64,000 nucleotides of DNA from Artocarpus heterophyllus (taxonomy: Eukaryota > Streptophyta > Magnoliopsida > Rosales > Moraceae). How positions within the stretch are numbered: the stretch's first letter is position 1; every line of letters begins with the position of its first letter. The notes below the pieces were generated by a model. That model made no database searches and was not told where the DNA came from. It was given only the letters and a program-made list of their open reading frames with translations. Of this stretch, positions 1 through 11,440 are shown piece by piece. A program made the translations under genes and the position numbers. The DNA lies in contig CM046341.1 in NCBI GenBank assembly GCA_025403435.1, forward strand, positions 18,685,460 to 18,749,459, in the 5' to 3' direction.

Positions 1-1000
1 ATAAATTTCAAACATTTTATTTATAATTTATATGATGATTATTTATTATTATACTTGTGAGTGAAACATCATAAGATTGTAACACTAGCCGTTGTAGTTA
101 ATTATGTATATGAAATGTTAATATACAAAAGATATGGCTAAAGGACCAAGTATAAATTAATAAAGTTCATTATCTGTAAAATAAAGTGGGGCACTTTATT
201 TTTTATAAGCTTGTGATGTCAATCAATACCTAATTTGAGGAATAAAATTATTTGGATCGTTCTAATTTTGATTACAATACAGAGACAATTGTGCATTGAG
301 AACACCTTCAATTAGACCGTACTATCATTAGTTTTTCAATTAAATCCATTCAAATATAAAGAATTTATATTCTATTCATTAGATAGTCAATTTATTAATG
401 GACCTCAATTCTAAGTCCTTGGAGACTTACATCCATATCTTATGTCTTTTATGGTTGAGATTTGTCTTGAAATTAATCTCTATATTTCAAAAACATTATA
501 GTGTAGATAGTTGGGGACACTAACTTATAGAAATGGAATCTATAACTTCGTAATGAAGATTAGTGATATCCTTGTACTATTAATTCAAGAACTTGGATCA
601 TATTTAATATTGGATATCAAACATATAACACAAATCTTCATTTATACTTTGATCATAATAATGTCACTTTAGACTATTTATGGAATTTACAGACAAAGAC
701 ACAATAAGAGATCGATGTTTGGGAATTTCTAGAGAATAGGCAAACTTTGGTCTCATCATAGATCAAAGAGTAACGACTCAGCATCTTAAGTCCTTACTTA
801 AAATACTAAACTATATTAACTTCATTTTAAAACATTTACCATAATTGTTTGTAATTTAAGACTCGTAAACTATTAGAAATATATTTTTTAATAGCCTACT
901 AATATCAAACCAAGTTTAACATCTAGCACCATACTTATGACAGTTTAACAAACACCTTTTCCTAAAAAATTCTTTAAAATTCTTGAATCTTCAAATACTA
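1..1000. other. Gene-free AT-rich stretch
   Basis: I see no open reading frame with recognisable protein similarity, no structural RNA and no clear repeat boundary here. Composition is strongly AT-rich with homopolymer runs, as in decayed retrotransposon DNA. It may continue the LTR-like material to its right, but no LTR end can be placed. Confidence 0.5.
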
Positions 1001-1760
1001 TCTTCATCTAGTTTGTTTCAAAGATCACTAAGGAGCAATCAAGACCAAATTTAACAAACCAACTTAAATTTTCATCAGGTGGTCGTAAAAGAAATACCAT
1101 CGGTTGCAAAAACTAATATGGTAATGCTGCAAAATTTTAAAATTTTTATTTATTCACCCAAAATTTAACTCATGTTGCAGTAAACTATAAATATAATTCT
1201 AATCCAATGCACTTGTTGAAGACTCAAAATAACACTTCTGACTGATCAAAGGAAATCTTTACCTTAAGAGCTTTAATGTTATGTCTCTTCTTTCAAGTTA
1301 TTTTGTGTGTGGCCACAACTCAGTAGATTTCCACCGCTGTTTCTCTCCTTCCATCCACTGTCGTGCTTGAGAAACTAAGATCATTAAAAGGAAATGATCT
1401 AAGATATAATCTCTAAAAATAGTACTATGGCGATCTAAGAGTAAATAAGGACGCAATGCCTCTATTTATAGAATAGGTTAAAGGAGTAAGAAGTCTATCA
1501 TGATTTGAAGAGATTTTCTCACTCCTACTTATTGCAGAACACGCCATACAGGGGAGGTCTTTCTCTACTTATACATGCTACCCACTAGCTTGGAAATCAA
1601 AATTTTTCAGCAAATCACAGTGTTAGGTTCTGTGATTATCTATATCATCCAGAATAATCCAACTCATATAATTCTATTTAAGTTAGAATTCTAAATCCTA
1701 ATAATTAATTTGCATAAATATTTTTCTAAAATTAATTAAACAATTAGTTATTCAAAAAAC
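1001..1760 (-). repeat. LTR-like remnant with TATA box, minus strand
   Basis: On the minus strand a TATAAATAGAG promoter-like motif (about 1461-1470) is followed by CT-rich leader-like sequence, a layout seen in plant copia LTRs. No partner LTR, PBS or polypurine tract is seen, so this is a weak call on a degenerate or solo LTR. No coding potential is visible. Confidence 0.3.
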
Positions 1761-1777
1761 CTCTGAAGTTGGTGCCA

Positions 1778-1825
1778 ATAGTCCAGTTGAACTATGTTTG
1801 GCGCCACACAGTTCAACTGGACTAT
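1778..1825. repeat. Perfect 16-bp inverted repeat (hairpin)
   Basis: The 16 bases at 1778-1793 (atagtccagttgaact) are exactly reverse-complementary to 1810-1825, with a 16-base loop that contains ggcgcc. The surrounding DNA is not otherwise palindromic. It could be a transposon or LTR end, or a hairpin; no gene lies nearby. Confidence 0.8.
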
Positions 1826-1863
1826 GGGCTGTTAGCTTAAGAATAGCTACCCAAGAGGAGGGT

Positions 1864-2650
1864 AAATTGGGTTTTTAAAACTTTTTATAATTATTGAAAT
1901 TTTCTAGATGATTACTCAAACAACAAATGCACAAACAACTATAAAATGCATAAAATTAAATAGATAAGGAAAAGAGATATAGACGTTATTTATAGTGGTT
2001 CGGCAAAATGCCTACGTCCACTATCATCGAGCAAGATCTTCATTCGACTTCTTTCACTATTTTGACCTTTTTTTGGCACGATCAATCCAATTACAATCCG
2101 TGACTTGTCTACCTGATGATCACCACGACCTATTACAATTTGCCAATTTTATGGAGATTGGCTAACCAAAACAACCTCGAATTTCACAAAGGCTTCATAA
2201 CCCAATTTTTAGTTTTACGAGTATTTGAAAGTTTAAGCTTACTTCTCACAACTCCTAGAAAGGTTTATAATACAATATAAAGTGTGCTAGGAGATGATTA
2301 ACCATACAGAGAGGATTTATAGCAAGTTTGGATCAAGAATGATTGAAAGGCTTGTTGAACAATAAAGATGTTTCATGGTGTTCTTGGATCTTAAAAAACT
2401 CAAAAGTGTCGCTATTTATAGGCTAGAGTCCAAAACTAACCGCTTACAGCCATTTGAGATGCATTTACAATGACTAGAAAACTAGCTGTTAGACTACATG
2501 ATTGACCGCTATACACATGACGCAGTCGGCTGTGCTCCTACTAGAACCAGCCCTTGGTGTGGTCGACTGTAGTGTATAAGGCACAGTCGAGCCTGGGGAC
2601 CAATTTTGTTTCAAGAATTTTAAGAAAATTTTATAAACATTTATTTTAAA
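1864..2650 (-). repeat. LTR-like remnant, minus strand
   Basis: On the minus strand a CTATAAATAGCG TATA-like motif lies near 2410-2420. Downstream at about 1995-2025 is a 'gtggacgtaggca..ccgaaccactataaa' block, which I recall as common in plant LTR or leader sequence. A cluster of cagtcg/cgactg words sits at 2520-2600. No paired LTR or coding region is seen. It is probably a solo or truncated LTR. Confidence 0.4.
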
Positions 2651-4499
2651 ATGGATTTTAAAACATTTTTAACACTATTCTTTTAGTCTTGAAAATTTTG
2701 TAGTAAGTAAGAACAAGTAAGAACAATTTTTACAAGACTTTAAACATTATTTTCTAGAATTCAAAGATGATAATTAAATGCTTGAAATCAATTTAAGTTA
2801 AAAATCAATTGAAAAAAAATTCATGCATGCTCTACATCATCCAAGCTTAAAACATAGACCTATTCTTCATGCTTGTTCATGCCATTTCTTACAACCTCAC
2901 GCTCTTAGTAAATTTAATCCATCTTCTCTTTAATTTCTTTCAAGTATCTTGAGATGAAAAAAATATTAAATGGCTCTACATACTCAAGATAAATAATTGG
3001 CACTTAAGCAATTAATTGTCTATTGTCATCAAAATAAATATTGCATTTGAAACCTTGGGGCCAACATGGGCATACACACTAACATGTCTAGTAACCTGTT
3101 CAACATATTATCTTGTACTACTTGTGGTAAACCACATTTATACAGCTTTTCAAGGAATTAGTGAGCTAGCATTAAGACCCGGTGGACATATATTCATCAA
3201 GCTTCAATAATAACAAAGGAATTAATCACCAATTAATTATCCATTTAATTATTAACCTTGGTGTCAATCTACTATAGACCCAAAGGTACATTCTTGATAA
3301 TATACCATCTGATGAGACTATAGAAATATAATTAGTCTCGTTTATAATCTCTTATACATATGTGTATCCTCATAGGTGATCCATAATCGAATGAATAACT
3401 TATTTTTGCTCTACTTCTTATTATTTTATCTCAAAGTTCTATTATTTCACTTATTTAAAAAAATTCATTTATATTTGTAACAAATAGAAATGTAAAACCA
3501 TCTCGTTACTATATATTTAGATGTCCAAGGCCTTCTCCTTTTCAAATTTCTAAAATAATACTTTTGGGAGGATAATATAAACTCTTTATTAGAAAGCTAC
3601 GGATTCTATGTCTGTGGATTATGCTATCATTTTACATCTTTAACACACCAATGATAGAGCCTTCGGTCATCAGAACTATTGCCTTTGGCATATCAAAAAA
3701 TAAAAGCTATAAACATAGAGTCATGAATTCACTTCATAATTAAGATTACACATACATGATTATTAAAGTGAATTAATATGAGTGAAATGAATTTATTATT
3801 AAATCAATCACACTTTAAGTCTAGTCCAATATGCGACTACCATTAGGTCTTTCCCACCAATGTGTCTACCATGGAGTCAATATGCTTTGACGGCCTATAT
3901 AAATAGCCTTCCCAATTAGATGTAGATCTCTAGTATAGTCTTGTTATATATAAAATGCTAGCTAATACATAGACAACGAACTATATAATTTAGACTTAAT
4001 GTTGAAATCATATTTATATCCCATATAAATTCTATATATGCCAAATGCTAAGATTTAGTAATTGTCATGGATCACATGTTTGTTTAAGCGCTTAATCATT
4101 ATAATGAAAGTAATATGAGATCCATTATTAGCATATGAAATATTTAAATTATTATTTATTTTATCATTTAATCCCAAATATCTTTATTACAAATAAAATA
4201 TTTATTTCTTAAAGCATCGATCCAAACACTATCATACAAAGGTTTTGAAAATTAACAAACATATCCAAAATTATATTAACCTTTCGATGGTAATAGACAA
4301 TGCAAAATTAATTATGCATGATGACATTCAAAGTTCTACAAGGCCATAGGATAAAATAATTTCAAAATACTTAAACAAACTTAATGCGGAATTAATCATG
4401 CACAGTGGCGTCCAATCCTATTTCTCCATCATCTTTCTCAAGTCTACCAGCCCATCATCGTGGCTAAGGTACTTACTCGTGTTACCTACAATATGAACA
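2651..4499. other. Gene-free AT-rich DNA, LTR-like in part
   Basis: No coding region is supported. Part of 3280-4250 reads like the eroded LTR of a copia element on the minus strand: it has short blocks resembling the LTR of copia-1 (for example 'gatccataatcga') and a TATATAAATAG-like promoter region near 3895-3910. Ends cannot be defined. Confidence 0.35.
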
Positions 4500-5508
4500 A
4501 ATGGTCACGTGCAAGCATACACAGTTGCAAGTAATAGAATGGTAGTATGTCGATTTTTACAAGGATGGATTACCAAATTTTTACTATAGATTTTAGTTCA
4601 AGCACTTCTAATTTTATCTAGAGTATCTCAATTTAATAGCAATTTTAATTAAAAACAAGAAATTAAAATAAACTAAAATAAAATTAATACAGTTAAAATC
4701 AACGGAATAATTAAACTTAAGTAACCTATAATAAACCAGGTTTAGAGGGACTATTTTACTTTCATTAGTTTTGGTAATTGCCTAGATTATTAATGTCACA
4801 TGAATTTCTCTAATTTATTAGCCTAGAACACTCACGTATCTCAATTTTCCTTCCCAAATGCTCAATTGAGAAATGCCCAATTTAATTAATTCCTATATTC
4901 CTATTTAGAACCAATTACTAAGGACCCAATAAGTGCAAGTTCTATTAATTAGCCACAAAGAGAATATAAGTCTCCCCACTCTATAATTTGCTAGGTTGTA
5001 TTTCCTAAACCTATATGTCAAATCTTCCTTTCCCAAGTACTAATCCTAAGTACAAAATCAACTAATTGGTGATCAATCAAATAGAGACATTAAATTCAAG
5101 GAAATACAAATAAATATAAATGAAAATTAATTTGCAATAATCTAAAAGCAATTATCCAAACACAATTTCAACTTGGATCCATAGCCGTCTAAACTAAGAA
5201 ATTTAGCTACCCATATTTACAAACATTTTTCAAATCACAAACCAAAACATAAAAATGGAATTCATAGCAATTTACAAGAATTGCAAAGAAAGAAGAGAAA
5301 AAAGAGATAAACTTATGATGGAGGTCTAATTTTCAAGCTTTTTTCCTCCTCCTTTTTGAAACCCAAAATGGTTGCTATGTTGTTCCTAAATTATCTCCAA
5401 AAGTCCCTCTCCAAAACCCTAAAATTGGTATTTATAGCTCCTCCAAAAACCTATTTATAGCTCCTCCAAAAACCTATTTATAGCTCCTCCAAAAACCCAG
5501 GAATATGC
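4500..5508 (-). repeat. Ty3-type LTR, 3' portion (minus), cut by copia-1
   Basis: At 4505-4575 is the reverse complement of a 'tcgac..acttgcaa..gtatgcttgc' block. A related block ends the Athila-like LTR at 26730-26807, so this looks like the 3' end of a Ty3-type LTR on the minus strand. No tRNA-primer site follows it, which suggests a solo or terminal LTR. The rest of the LTR continues at 15042-15370, beyond copia-1. Confidence 0.4.
5431..5498. repeat. 23-bp tandem repeat, three copies
   Basis: The unit tttatagctcctccaaaaac plus three bases occurs three times in tandem (5431-5453, 5454-5476, 5477-5498), essentially without change. Each unit contains tttatag, so the TATA-like region of the split LTR may have been triplicated. 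It ends ten bases before the copia-1 insertion. Confidence 0.9.
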
Positions 5509-7542
5509 TGTTGGAAAAATAGTATGCAGCAGAATTTTAAAAATTTTATATCAGAGTATTTTCAAAACACAAGTTTGACATGCTATATGCATAAATTAAC
5601 CAGATCTTACTAACCTTTGTATGCCAAAAAGCTCATGCAATTAGTGAAGAAAAGTAACGTTCTAGAAGAGTCTCAACCAACTGGTCTTCTTTGCTATTCT
5701 CTATCCACAATTGGAGTGAGTGTGGGCTCACACGTACAACTTTTCCTTTAGGTGACTCTCCTTCTAATCAATTGAGAGAATCCAAAGCAAGTGTTCATGA
5801 TTTGTGAACAAGAGCTCTTAGGGAGTTTCCAGATTCTCACTAGAAGAGTATCACTCTTAATCTCTCAAATTGATCTGAGTAAATCATTAGACTCACTCCC
5901 TTTTTATACCTATTGGTCCTTGGGGTCAGTCCATATCAGATTAGGTCTCAAAAATCGAAACAGAATCAAGTTCGGATCAATATCTGATAAGATACGCGTG
6001 AAAAACGCGTAATCTTAACTGTCGCGGTCGGCATGCCGAACTGTGAGATAGGCAGGCCGAACTGGCCAGTTCGGCAGGCCGAACACGTCATCCGGCATGC
6101 CGAACTGCCGAGAAAAAATCTCCGCGAATCTTTTATTTTCCACCCGAGATTCTAAAGGATAAAGTCTCAGTTTTGATTCAAATAGCCCAATAGAAAAGAT
6201 ATCTGATCAAAACAAACTTTATCAAGATAATCTCTAAGAAAATAAATCAATTCACAATAATTCTACAAGTTTATCTTGTTCTAATTGTCCAAAATTAAAA
6301 CAACTGATAAACAGACAAGAATTATCCGAACGCCATAATTCAACAAGTTCATCTTGAACTAATTTCTTACATAATTAATTCAACCGATAAACAGACATGA
6401 ATTATTTGATTCTTATAAATTTTAAACCAATCTGATAAATCCGACATAAGTCACCAATTATTGGAAAAGCACGCCGTGTCGTTACAGGATTTTGTGAGCT
6501 AGCAAAGGGGACCAAAATGGACCTATAAAGTTCAAGCTCATGATAATTATGAAACCCAATATCCCAGATATACATTTCACAATTATCAACTCCAACGCTA
6601 CTCCACTAAAAGCTTGGAGCTGCACTCTCGAACTTTATAGAATTACGAAGCTCGTGTAGCTAAGTCTCCATGACATATCATAGTGTATCGCATCCCCATA
6701 TGATCATCCATAATCGACTTAAGGACAAGTTCTGTCTTACCTTCCCGATTATTTTTATCTTACGTTCCATTGTCTCACCATTAGAAAACTTACCATCCAA
6801 AGATAGTATACCATTCGGTTACACCTATGTATCCAAATGGTTGAGCGCTCCAGTTTTCCAATTACAGGACAACGCATATAAGAGGATATCATTACTCTTA
6901 AAGAGGAGCTATGGATTCCATATCTATGAATAACAAGTCTACGCTAGCAAGAGTCATGCCTCCAACGTACCGGCATGCATGACACTATAGAGATGTAGGG
7001 AGTCACCCATTGGTACATCAAAAGACACAAGTCGAGACAACGGGCCCATTATTCATCTCAGGATTAAGATACAATACAAATGATTAGTCTAAAGTGAATC
7101 GATTTGCCAAGACAGAATTATTAATCCAAATCAATTCACTTTATGTCCCGATCCAACACATCGTCATCTATGACAACGCGCTAATGTTTCTATTCACGGA
7201 GTCCAACTCCGATGGCCAAGACAAACCATCTCCCAAAGGGATATAGACAACATAACAATCTTTACATGAATAAAGCGTCCCAACTTTATTCCCTCGATTA
7301 CGGATCATATATGTAGACCATCACCTTAAGATTCGTGTCTTCGCATAATCTGTCCATCATATGCCCAATTCTTAAAGTTTAGACTGATAGTCTTAGACTT
7401 TTCTTTGCTTAACATACATTCAATAAATATGAATGTAAAGAGCACAAGATTTGGTATATAAACAATAAATAAATTCTTTATTAATAAAAATGTCTCCAAA
7501 AACTTATTAGATTTTTACTCCTTAGGGCATACATGTCTAACA
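5509..7542 (-). repeat. Copia-1 3' LTR
   Basis: This is a 2034-bp LTR, TG...CA on the plus strand, matching 13119-15041 at roughly nine bases in ten over the first 300 bases by eye. A TATAAAAAG promoter-like motif lies on the minus strand near 5901-5910. A GC-rich run of 'ggca-g/t-gccgaactg' words lies at 6020-6115. A plus-strand frame at 6670-6933 recurs in the other LTR only because the LTRs are copies. Confidence 0.92.
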
Positions 7543-7553
7543 ATCTCCCACTT
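7543..7553 (-). other. Copia-1 polypurine tract
   Basis: On the minus strand AAGTGGGAGAT lies directly before the 3' LTR. Purine tracts of this form prime plus-strand DNA synthesis in copia elements. The same string precedes the 3' LTR of copia-2 (51638-51648). Confidence 0.85.
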
Positions 7554-7556
7554 GTA

Positions 7557-8210
7557 CTAAGTGAGTAAATATGACAAATCTTGTATCCCCATAGCTTCCA
7601 CATGCCTCTCGAAGACTCTCCCAGTAAGTGTCTTCGTAAATGGATCAGCTAAATTGTCATCTAATGTGATCTTACACACCGTGACATGCTCATCCTCAAT
7701 GAAGTCTTTTATCACATGATACTTTCGATCAATATGCTTACTTTTCTTGTGAAATCTTGGTTCCTTAGCATTAGCTACTGCTGCATTGTTATCATAGTAC
7801 AATGATACCGCCTTATTCATACTAGGAACTACCTCAAGATCCCCAAGGAACTTGCGGAGCCATACTGCTTCTTTCGAAGCATCACTAGCAGCCACATACT
7901 CAGCCTCCATCGTTGAATTCGAAGTGTAATCTTGCTTCACACTTCTCCAACTGATGGCACCGCCACCCAGACTAAACACAAACCCCGATGTCGATTTCCT
8001 AGAATCCAGGCAGGATTGAAAATCCGAATCAGTGTATCCTAGAGGAGTTAAATCCTCACCCGAATACACAAGCATATACCCTCGAGTCCTTCTTAGGTAC
8101 TTGAAAATATGCTTTACCGTAACCCAATGGTTCGGTCCTGGATCCGCCTGAAATCGACTCACAATCCCGACCGCATAGCTAATATCCGGTCGATGTGCAA
8201 AGCATGGCAT
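7557..8210 (-). pseudogene. Copia-1 RNase H domain and pol C-terminus
   Basis: This open stretch of about 217 codons is the end of the pol reading frame. It contains the copia RNase H landmarks: RPDISYAVG, GYTDSDFQSCLDSRKSTSG, the TMEAEYVAASDASKEAVWL block with its acidic residue, YYDNNAAVANAKEP, KSKHIDRKYH and LADPFTK near the end. RNase H removes the RNA template strand during reverse transcription. The domain itself is well preserved, but upstream stops mean it cannot be made as part of a polyprotein. The stop lies three bases from the polypurine tract. Confidence 0.93.
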
Positions 8211-8218
8211 ACATGAGA

Positions 8219-9031
8219 CTACCCTACTGCCGAAGCATAAGGCACCTTCTTCATGTATTCTCTTTCTTCATAAGACTTTGGAGAGTCTTTCTTAGAAAGA
8301 GTAATTCCAGACCTAGATGGTTGCCCACCTTTCTTGGAATCCTGCATTGCAAACCTCCTGAGAATTTTATCTATATAGCCAGCCGGGGACAAAGCTATTA
8401 TTTTGCTCTTCATATGTCGAAAGATCTAGATACCGATAACAAAATTAGCCTCACCCAAGTCCTTCATGTCAAACTACTTGGTCAACCATAATTTGACTGA
8501 TGACAATGCCCCAATGTCATTGGCAATTAGCAGAATGTCATTTACATAGAGTAGTAGAAAAACCACATTCCTATCCTTAATGTGTTTGTAAACACATGGC
8601 TCATCCACATTTTGTGAGAACACATAAGTTTTGATTACCTGATCAAATCTTATGTTCTAAGAACGGGAAGCCTGCTTAAGTCCATAAATTGACTTTAGTA
8701 GGTTACAAACCTTACCCTCTTGACCCTTGACCTTGAACCCGACTAGTTGCTCCATATAAATGGACTCATCAAGAGAGCCAATTAGAAAAGTTGCCTTGAC
8801 ATCCATCGGCCAAATCTCATAATCGAGAGCGACAACTATGGACAAGAGAATCTGGATGGACCTAAGCATGGCTACAGGCAAAAAGGTTTTCTCATAATCG
8901 ATTCCTTCCTTTTGCATATAACCTTTAGCTACTAGTCTAGCCTTAAAGGTTTCGACCTTTCCATCCACTCCTCTTTTCCTCTCGTAGATCCACTTACTCC
9001 CTATGGGTTTTACCCCTTCGGGAAGATCCAC
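8219..9031 (-). pseudogene. Copia-1 reverse transcriptase domain
   Basis: Two open pieces (8657-9031 and 8219-8413) carry the copia reverse transcriptase, joined by a broken stretch. Visible landmarks are GSKWIYERKR, FKARLVAKGY, KTFLPVAML, MDVKATF, YGLKQASRS, and then LLLYVNDILL at 8530-8565. The catalytic YVDD motif reads YVND (8537-8548), which loses a metal-binding aspartate. A stop follows KQASRS at about 8655. The enzyme cannot be active. Confidence 0.92.
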
Positions 9032-9076
9032 AAGCTCCCAGACCCTGATTAGTCTCCATAGACTTCATCTCAATGT

Positions 9077-10020
9077 TCATGGCCTCTGTCCAGAGTCTTG
9101 AATCAACATCCTCCATAGCTTCTGCGTAAGTATAAGGATCCCTGTCATGTTCATCCGGTTCAGCCAAAAAGACCTCCCCATTGAACATATACCTCTCAGG
9201 TTGACGCCGATCCTCCCACTACGCCGAAGCCCCTGAGGTTGTTGTTCAGGTTTGTTTGGTTTTTCTACACCGATCGGAATGGTTTCGTTCGGAACCTCCG
9301 AGTGAACTGGATTACCCCTCAACTCCTCAAGCACCACTTTGCTTTGAGGTTTAAAGTCGTTCATGTAACTCTCCTCAAGGAAAGTTGCATTAGTTGAAAC
9401 CATAAATTTATTTTCCTTTGGGTTATAGAAATAACCCCCTTTAGTCCCTTTTGGATATCCTACAAACACGCAAACTTTCAAACATGCTTCCAACTTATTT
9501 GGATCCTTAAGCAGGACATGAGCCAGACATCCCCATATACGAATATAGTTTAAGGATGTCTTCCTACCCATCCACAACTCGTGAGGAGTTTTAGGGACAG
9601 ATTTTGAAGGCACATTGTTCAAAAACTAACATGCGGTTTGTAGTGTATATCCCCAAAAGGATGAAGGTAATGATGAATAACTCATCATGGACTTGATCAT
9701 GTCCAATAATTCCTATTCTTTTTTTCCGCTATGCCATTCTGCTATGGAGTGCCTGGCGCAGTCAAATAGGATAAAATCTCATTCTCTAATAAGTGTCCCA
9801 AGAACTCATCAGAAAGGTATTCTCCACCTCGATCGGATCGAAGTGCCTTTATGGGTCTACCCAATTGTTTTTTCACTTCAACTCAAAACTCTCTAAACTT
9901 GTCAAAAGTTTCGCTTTTGCGGTGCATCAGGTACACATACCCATATTTTGAGTAATCATCAATAAAAGTGACAAAGTACTCATACCTTCCTCATGCTCGG
10001 ATGTTCATCGATCCACAAAT
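9077..10020 (-). pseudogene. Copia-1 integrase domain
   Basis: The open part 9077-9622 is the distal half of a copia integrase and the linker to RT: KTPHELWMGRK, IWGCLAHV, CVFVGYPKGTKGGYFYNP, NATFLEESYM, followed by an acidic linker and a RRSGRI-type motif. The catalytic core lies upstream at 9630-10020 and is broken by stops and frameshifts, though pieces such as the KSETFDKF-type segment can be followed on the minus strand. Integrase would insert the cDNA into chromosomes. Confidence 0.85.
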
Positions 10021-10024
10021 ATCA

Positions 10025-10610
10025 CTATGCACATGTTCTAGAACCCCTTCTTTTGGTCATTTTACCCTCCAAACAAGATTCATATTGAGGTATAGATTCT
10101 ACCTTTAAGTGACTTAAAGGTCCATCCCTTACCAACCTTTGAATCCTATTTAGGTTAATATGACCAAGGCACAAATGCCAAAGATAAATCTTATTAGAAT
10201 GAGAAATTTTAAGTCTTTTAGAGTTATTATCATTCATCTCAGCATTAAGTAATAAGTCCATCTTAGGTTTGATAAAATATAGATTATTTTACAAATCACC
10301 ACTTTATCATTAAAAGAAACAAAATAGGAGTCTTTAAATAAACAAGCTACAAAAATTAAATTCCTTTTAAATTTAGGAACATAAAAACAATCTTGCAAAC
10401 ATAAATTCCTATAATTATCAAAATAAAGATAGACATTGCTTCCGCCGAGACCAAGGATCCATCGCCCATCCAAAGTGTGAAATCTTTATGCAACAGACTT
10501 CTCGTTTCTTTAGACCCCTGTAGAGAAACACAAAATGATTAGTTGCACCATAATCTATGGCCCAAATGTCACTGGATTCCTCAACCAAACAAGTTTCTAG
10601 ATACAGAAGA
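10025..10610 (-). pseudogene. Copia-1 protease and GAG-pre-integrase region
   Basis: Reading 5' to 3' on the minus strand, the protease active-site region is WAIDYGATNHF (about 10540-10565). The usual D-S-G-A motif is D-Y-G-A here, with the aspartate codon at 10553-10555. Then come CFYVPKFKRNLI and the pre-integrase block LWHLCLGHINLNRIQRLV, which normally binds zinc with the following CxxC; here only one cysteine is clear (YESC). Frames break at about 10234-10261. Confidence 0.85.
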
Positions 10611-10639
10611 ACACACCTACATCCTTTGGAAAGGAAGCC

Positions 10640-11440
10640 CTTACAATGTTTCTTGATGTGCCCGACCTTCCCACAAAAGAAGCACTTAAGCTTCTTCGGG
10701 TTCTTCTTCTTCTTTTTCTTGCCCTTGGTACTAGCAGGAATAGAAGACTTCCCGTTCTTGGCCCGTTGCTTCTTTCCATTCCCATAATTGAGATTGGAAC
10801 CAGAAGCAGCTACCTTATTGGCCTCTCCACCCGCAAGAGACTCCTTGATCAGCAGTTCAAACTCCTGTAACTATTTCATTAATTCTGTTAAGGTCATATC
10901 CCATCTATTGCTTAAATTAAAAGTAGCTCTAAACGGAATAAATTCCTTTGATAGAGTCTCAAAGACCATAGTCATATAAGTTTCAACATCGATGTCGGCT
11001 CCATTGGTTTGAGCCTCAACGAGGTAACCCATGACCAACATCATGTGCTCCTTTACAGATGTCCCCGGCCTCTGCTTACAGTTAAGAAGTTTTCGAAGCG
11101 CCCCTTGCCGCTTTGTTATGGCTTGGCCTCCAAACATATCCTCAAGATTATCCAAGATCTACTTCGTAGTCTCATAATCCTGATGTTGAGCCTACAGCAC
11201 GTTATTCATGCTAGCCATAACATAGCAGCGGGCCTGATCATTAGCATCTTTCCAATGATCATACGCTTGGAATTGCTCATTAGTTGAGTCTCCCGTAGGC
11301 TCGGGAGGACAAGGGGTTGTCAGTATATATTTCAGTTTCTCAAAGGAAAGGACGATATCCAGGTTTCATTTCCAATCATTATAATTCTCTCTAGTTAATA
11401 GGTTTTTGTCAAGTATCGATGATAAAGCATTTTTAGACAT
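10640..11440 (-). pseudogene. Copia-1 gag with zinc knuckle
   Basis: The frame starts at an ATG at 11438-11440 (MSKNALSS) and runs through LTRENYNDWK, where a tryptophan codon expected next is a stop (11366-11368). It continues through ARCYVMASM, a second stop before ILDNLEDMFGG, then KLLNCKQRPGTSVKEHM and the CFFC..GH....C knuckle at 10643-10684. Gag would package the RNA in cytoplasmic particles. The open part 10871-11155 is its centre. Two in-frame stops make it a pseudogene. Confidence 0.9.

Noticed and set aside
3016..3210. 64-codon frame in the left AT-rich region
   Set aside because: Short, low-complexity hydrophobic translation, with no motif, no paired element and no codon signal.
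6670..6933. 87-codon plus-strand frame, with a similar 100-codon frame at 14276-14578
   Set aside because: The two frames are similar because they lie in the two LTRs of copia-1. They are antisense to the element and no known protein resembles them.
10557..10870. Plus-strand frames of 74-76 codons
   Set aside because: They are antisense to copia-1 gag and its zinc knuckle.
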